A stretch of DNA of 64,000 nt, taken from contig CM060113.1 in assembly GCA_030522415.1 (NCBI GenBank), positions 15,056,151 to 15,120,150 of the forward strand, read 5' to 3'. Position numbers and translations under genes: made by a program. The notes beneath the pieces are model-generated. The model searched no databases. It had not been told where the DNA came from and saw nothing but the letters and a program-made list of their open reading frames with translations. How positions within the stretch are numbered: the stretch's first letter is position 1; each line of letters starts with the position of its first letter. Source of the stretch: Channallabes apus (lineage: Eukaryota; Chordata; Actinopteri; Siluriformes; Clariidae). This document shows, one piece after another, positions 60,481-64,000 of the stretch.

Positions 60481-61119
60481 TGAATATCTGAATTTTGCAC
60501 ATTTTCAGACGCTTTATTGCAACTTGGAGATCTTTTAAAAGATCTCTAACAGTAAGGCAGTTATTACATGAGCCCCATTCGTGTTCACGAAGCACCGCCC
60601 CAACACCTACAGCAAACCGTAGTGTTTGTAAAATGATTGCCAGGAGGCGCAGCCAACCGCAAACAAGTATTCGTCGCCGAGGTCGAAACGGGATTTCTCA
60701 GCGACATTTTTTAAATCGTGGTGTTCATCAGGTTATTTACTCAAGTAACGAATAACAATTATTGCACCTCTAGGAGATTAATCATGAAACTAATATTTTA
60801 AAGAAAGATACTCTTATTTCAATCTACACTAACTGTGTGTAGTGGGTAGGAATGCATAATTACTTTCAAAAAGGGGTTTTACACAACACTTAACAGGCGG
60901 ATTAAGAGTTGAATGAATGAATAATTCCTTATTTTTCTATAACGTTGTATATGAGTTACTATTTTTACATATACAGGTGGGGAAAAAAAGATATTACGGT
61001 AAGACTACGTTCACTTCGAAACATAACTCAGGTTACAGAGCTGAGAAGCAGCTACCTAATCATCAAGCACGTGAACTTAACGTTATTAACTTAACGTACC
61101 GCTTTCCCCCGGTGCTGTC
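60481..61119. other. Non-coding or 5' region of a downstream gene
   Basis: An acceptor-like TTGCACATTTTCAG at 60495-60508 precedes an 82-codon Arg-rich frame (to 60755) of no recognised family. CpG content rises toward 61110. Confidence 0.3.
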
Positions 61120-61167
61120 ATGGCTTCTCGAGTCTGCGGCTTTTTACATCAGGGAATCTACACAACG
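61120..61167 (+). CDS. Candidate first coding exon of an unidentified gene
   Basis: ATG in a strong context (G at -3, G at +4) opens 16 codons (MASRVCGFLHQGIYTT) ending at a good donor ACG|gtaacg, phase 0. Read-through meets a stop two codons later. The preceding 150 bp has several CpGs and CACGTG-like motifs. I do not recognise the peptide and no second exon is seen before the window ends. It could equally be chance. Confidence 0.22.
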
Positions 61168-61444
61168 GTAACGTAGCACAACTTTCTGATTTTATTACTT
61201 CATTGCTCTCAACTAGAATGAGTAACATTTCCGTAGTAAGCGCTTTTAGAGTACATTTTTATAGCAAGATATCTGGATGTGTTACGCGTTAAATTTCAAT
61301 GTTTGTTATAGTTTATAAGCAACCCAAAGTCAAATACAAAAAAAACCCTGTTAATTTAACAAGCCTGTCATGCAAACTGTATAAGCGAAGTTCCGTGTAC
61401 CGTAAATACTGTAATAAGTAGAAAAGAAATACTGTACGTGATTG

Positions 61445-61706
61445 TCTAGCGGTGACTACCCGCCTAACATTGAGTAGCCCCCCTTTGCCACCAACACAGT
61501 GTTCTGACCCCTTTCTATTGGAACCCTTTTCCTCAATTTGATCTCCAGTAGCTCTTCTGTTGGATTGGACTATACAGGCCAGCCTTCACTTATCATGTGC
61601 ATCAGAGTGTCCTGGCCGTCCATGACCATGTCGCCAGTTCCCCAGTTTCCTTCCTTGGATCACGTTCGGTATGTCCTGACCACTGCAGCCTGGGAACATC
61701 CCACAA
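61445..61706. repeat. Dispersed fish repeat fragment
   Basis: Segments such as CCTTTTCCTCAATTTGATCT and TGACCACTGCAGCCTGGGAA resemble a common teleost interspersed repeat. Family not identified. Confidence 0.35.
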
Positions 61707-62180
61707 GACCGGTGTTATGCGCTAAAATGCCCCCCTGCCATGGATCGCCCCCCTACATAATCACTATGAAATATTATATTAGAAGATAATAGAACATTGA
61801 TAGGTTTATTATCAACTATGATATTACTATTATAATGAACTCCTGGCACGTGACAGCCGTTAAGACCATTAAAACAAATCCTTGTATAATGTTTATTTTG
61901 TGGCACATGTATTTTTCAGGGGTTTATCATGAATATGCAAATAAACATTTATATACAGTATCTATAATAAAAATAAATATTGTTCATCATGAAAAATTAG
62001 ACGAAACTAATTTTATTTTAAAATAAATAATATAAACGTGTACATGTATATGAAAAACTATTCATATTAATTTTTTTCCATATACAACATGTATATTTTC
62101 ATATTGCTTATTTTATTTTATTATCCTTATGTAATTTGTAAAACATTAACCGATGAATTTATGTTCTAATATAATATTTC

Positions 62181-62878
62181 CAGAGGTGGAAAGTAACGAA
62201 TTACATTTACTCGCGTTACTGTAATTGAGTAGCTTTTTTGTGTATTTCTACTTTTTAAAGTAGTTTTAAAAATCTGTAATTTTACTTTTACTTAAGTACG
62301 TTTTGTTTGAAGTATTGTAATTCGCTACATTTTAAATCATATTCGCTACTGAGTAAAAAATAAATGAATAAAAATGCTAAAATAATGAAAATATTATGCT
62401 TTGTATAAATGCTCCGTTGCGCTGCGTGTGTGTATCATGTCCTGGTCGCGCGCCGCTCCAGACTCCACTCCGGGTTTTCTGACATCGGCATCTTCCTGAC
62501 CTTCCACACGGTCGCTTCCGCCCTGAGTGACGTCATCGACTAGCGCGACCATATACAGTAGAACCCGGAGAGAGACGCGGGAAAGATGAAAGAGGTTGTG
62601 ATTTTGGCGTTTTGATATTTGGTTGTGTATTCTGGTTTTGACTTTTTCCTCCAATTGACTTTGATTATTGCTTTGTCCCTTTGGTTTGGTTGGTCTTTGT
62701 ATATATTTGTAGATAATTTCACTGTTTTTGGTTTAGGGAGTCCGGGAAGGTACCTGTTTTTTTGTTTCTGGGTTTTTTTTGTTGTTGTTTCTTTTTGCAG
62801 GTAATCTACCTACTAAATATAAATACCATTTTGTTTGTTATTTTGGCCTGGGTCCACCCTGAATCTGATCCTCCTCCT

Positions 62879-62920
<42 letters not shown>

Positions 62921-63540
62921 TATATACAAACCTCATTATTTCATCAGTTAATGATTGGATCTAGTTCTTTCTGCCATATACCAAAATTTCCATACAGTTT
63001 AAAATAGAACCCTGAACCATTCTTTTGCTGTCTGGCCCTAGACTGGGACGTAACACCATATTTAAGTGACCACTTTATTATGCAAAGGTGTTCCTTCAGT
63101 TAAAAACAACTAGTTTGAGATTTATATCTGCTCATCTTTTTTGAACTATGCTAGAATGCCTCATCCCACCCGCTGTGTGTGTTTTTTTTTTTTTATATAT
63201 TTACCAAAAAAAAAAAAAAAAAAGCAGAGCCAGATCAATATACAATCGACACCCACAGCAAACATTTAAAAACAAACAATAATCTGTTAATATAAGAGTG
63301 ACCATGGAAACACCCAAGGGCAAAACAATTCAGCAAAAGAATCACCCCCACTGTTAAAAAAATTTAAATAAAAAAGTAACTCGGTAACTTTTACTCTGAG
63401 TAAATTTTTTAATGATCTACTTTTTACTTTTATTTGAGTAGATTTTTATAAGAGTAACTTTACTTGTACTTAAGTAAAATTTCACTGAAGTAACAGTACT
63501 TGTACTTGAGTACAAAATTTTATTACTCTTTCCACCTCTG
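62181..63540. mobile_element. Non-autonomous hAT element, copy 2 (1360 bp)
   Basis: Same ends and interior as 45029-46379, with perfect 8-bp duplications AATATTTC (62173-62180 and 63541-63548). Differences: it lacks the poly-A/TA tracts and about 30 bp near 63075, and has an extra segment of about 170 bp at roughly 63175-63345. CRE at 62528-62535. Confidence 0.9.
62880..62918. repeat. (GT)n microsatellite
   Basis: About 19 GT units within hAT copy 2. Confidence 0.9.
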
Positions 63541-63620
63541 AATATTTCATAGTGATTATGGCGGGGGGAGGGGGGGGGGGGGGGCAATCCATCGCAGGGG
63601 GGCATTTTAGCGCATAACAC

Positions 63621-64000
63621 TGGTGTTCTGTCGATTTTTGCTGCCTTGTCAAAAAATGCTACCGTAGCACAAATCGATAGCAGAGTCTGTCGATTTATGC
63701 TACCGCATCACTACAACTACACTGTGGACGTTAAATCTTATTAGAAGAGTTGATTGTATTTATTAGCATTATCATAAATTAAATCAAAAACGCATGCCAT
63801 CACGTGCGTAAGCATTTATGTATGAACTACTCTGTGTACTGAATAGTGCTGCACACATATGATAACCACAAGATATTCAAGTATACAAAAAGATGTAAAC
63901 GTAAGTGTTTAAATTTGAGGTGTAAAAAGTTTCAAGATTTTATTTTCCTCAACCTTAAGGCTCATTCACGACAATTTATGCAGAAACTCAAATGTTTCAG
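63621..64000. other. Non-coding with short repeats
   Basis: TGTCGATTTTTGCTGCC (63629) and TGTCGATTTATGCTACC (63687) are near-direct repeats separated by an inverted match (GCACAAATCGATAGC). Otherwise nothing recognised. Confidence 0.4.

Larger units (their letters stand above)
61712..63620. mobile_element. Inverted-repeat element split by a hAT insertion
   Basis: Left arm 61712-61775 starts GTGTTATGCGCTAAAATGCC; the right arm 63541-63620 is its complement, with an expanded G tract. Original length about 541 bp once hAT copy 2 and its duplication are removed. AT-rich interior, no transposase. Family unknown. Confidence 0.65.

Noticed and set aside
62394..62722. Lys/Asn-rich minus frames in both hAT copies as a transposase
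   Set aside because: Frames differ between the copies through indels and show no transposase motif; the element is non-autonomous.
1..64000. CRISPR arrays, operons, phage or plasmid features
   Set aside because: The sequence is vertebrate nuclear DNA; periodic repeats are microsatellites and SINE tails.

Overview
The window is ray-finned fish (teleost) nuclear DNA, probably from an otophysan such as a catfish. It has intron-containing vertebrate genes, many tRNA-derived SINEs of the fish DANA/Mermaid type, decayed Tc1-like transposons, hAT and Tigger-like non-autonomous elements, and long CA, TA and CT microsatellites. The order is clear from the repeats. The clade below teleost is an inference from the SINE type. 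There is no prokaryotic, plasmid, phage or CRISPR content.

Two protein-coding genes are recognised, both on the + strand. nexmif (KIAA2022, neurite extension and migration factor) has a small start exon at 20405-20529 and a giant coding exon at 28112-32124. The two join in phase and give about 1362 residues. rlim (RNF12, RING-H2 E3 ubiquitin ligase) has coding exons at 48469-48637, 55135-55275 and 55410-57028, giving 642 residues. nexmif followed by rlim, head to tail, is the same order and orientation as on the human X chromosome (Xq13), so this is a conserved micro-synteny block.

Layout: 1-20.4 kb is upstream or 5'-intronic DNA of nexmif, with a CpG-dense patch near 3.5 kb, a 932-bp palindromic transposon at 4.7-5.6 kb, a cluster of SINEs at 7-11 kb, a hAT-like element at 11.4-12.0 kb, a Tc1-like relic at 14.6 kb and other SINEs. 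20.5-28.1 kb is the nexmif intron, with Tc1 remains and a 754-bp inverted-repeat element. 32.1 to about 36.6 kb is probably nexmif 3' UTR. 36.6-46.9 kb is intergenic and rich in SINEs, Tc1 and Ty3/Gypsy relics, and holds a hAT element with a perfect 8-bp target duplication. 46.9-47.4 kb is the probable rlim promoter and first exon. 48.6-55.1 kb is the first coding intron of rlim, carrying Tigger-like and hAT elements and a hAT transposase relic. 57.0 to about 58.1 kb is the rlim 3' UTR. 58.1-64 kb is intergenic, with a possible first exon of another gene at 61.1 kb and a second copy of the 1.36-kb hAT element nested in an older inverted-repeat element.

The two genes are not known to act in one pathway. 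NEXMIF is a nuclear neuronal factor needed for neurite growth and migration. RLIM is a nuclear ubiquitin ligase acting on LIM-domain cofactors and REX1. The most unusual signals are in the mobile DNA: a palindromic element with a small internal block flipped in one arm, and a consensus CRE (TGACGTCA) inside three different non-autonomous element families. No clearly new biological system was found.
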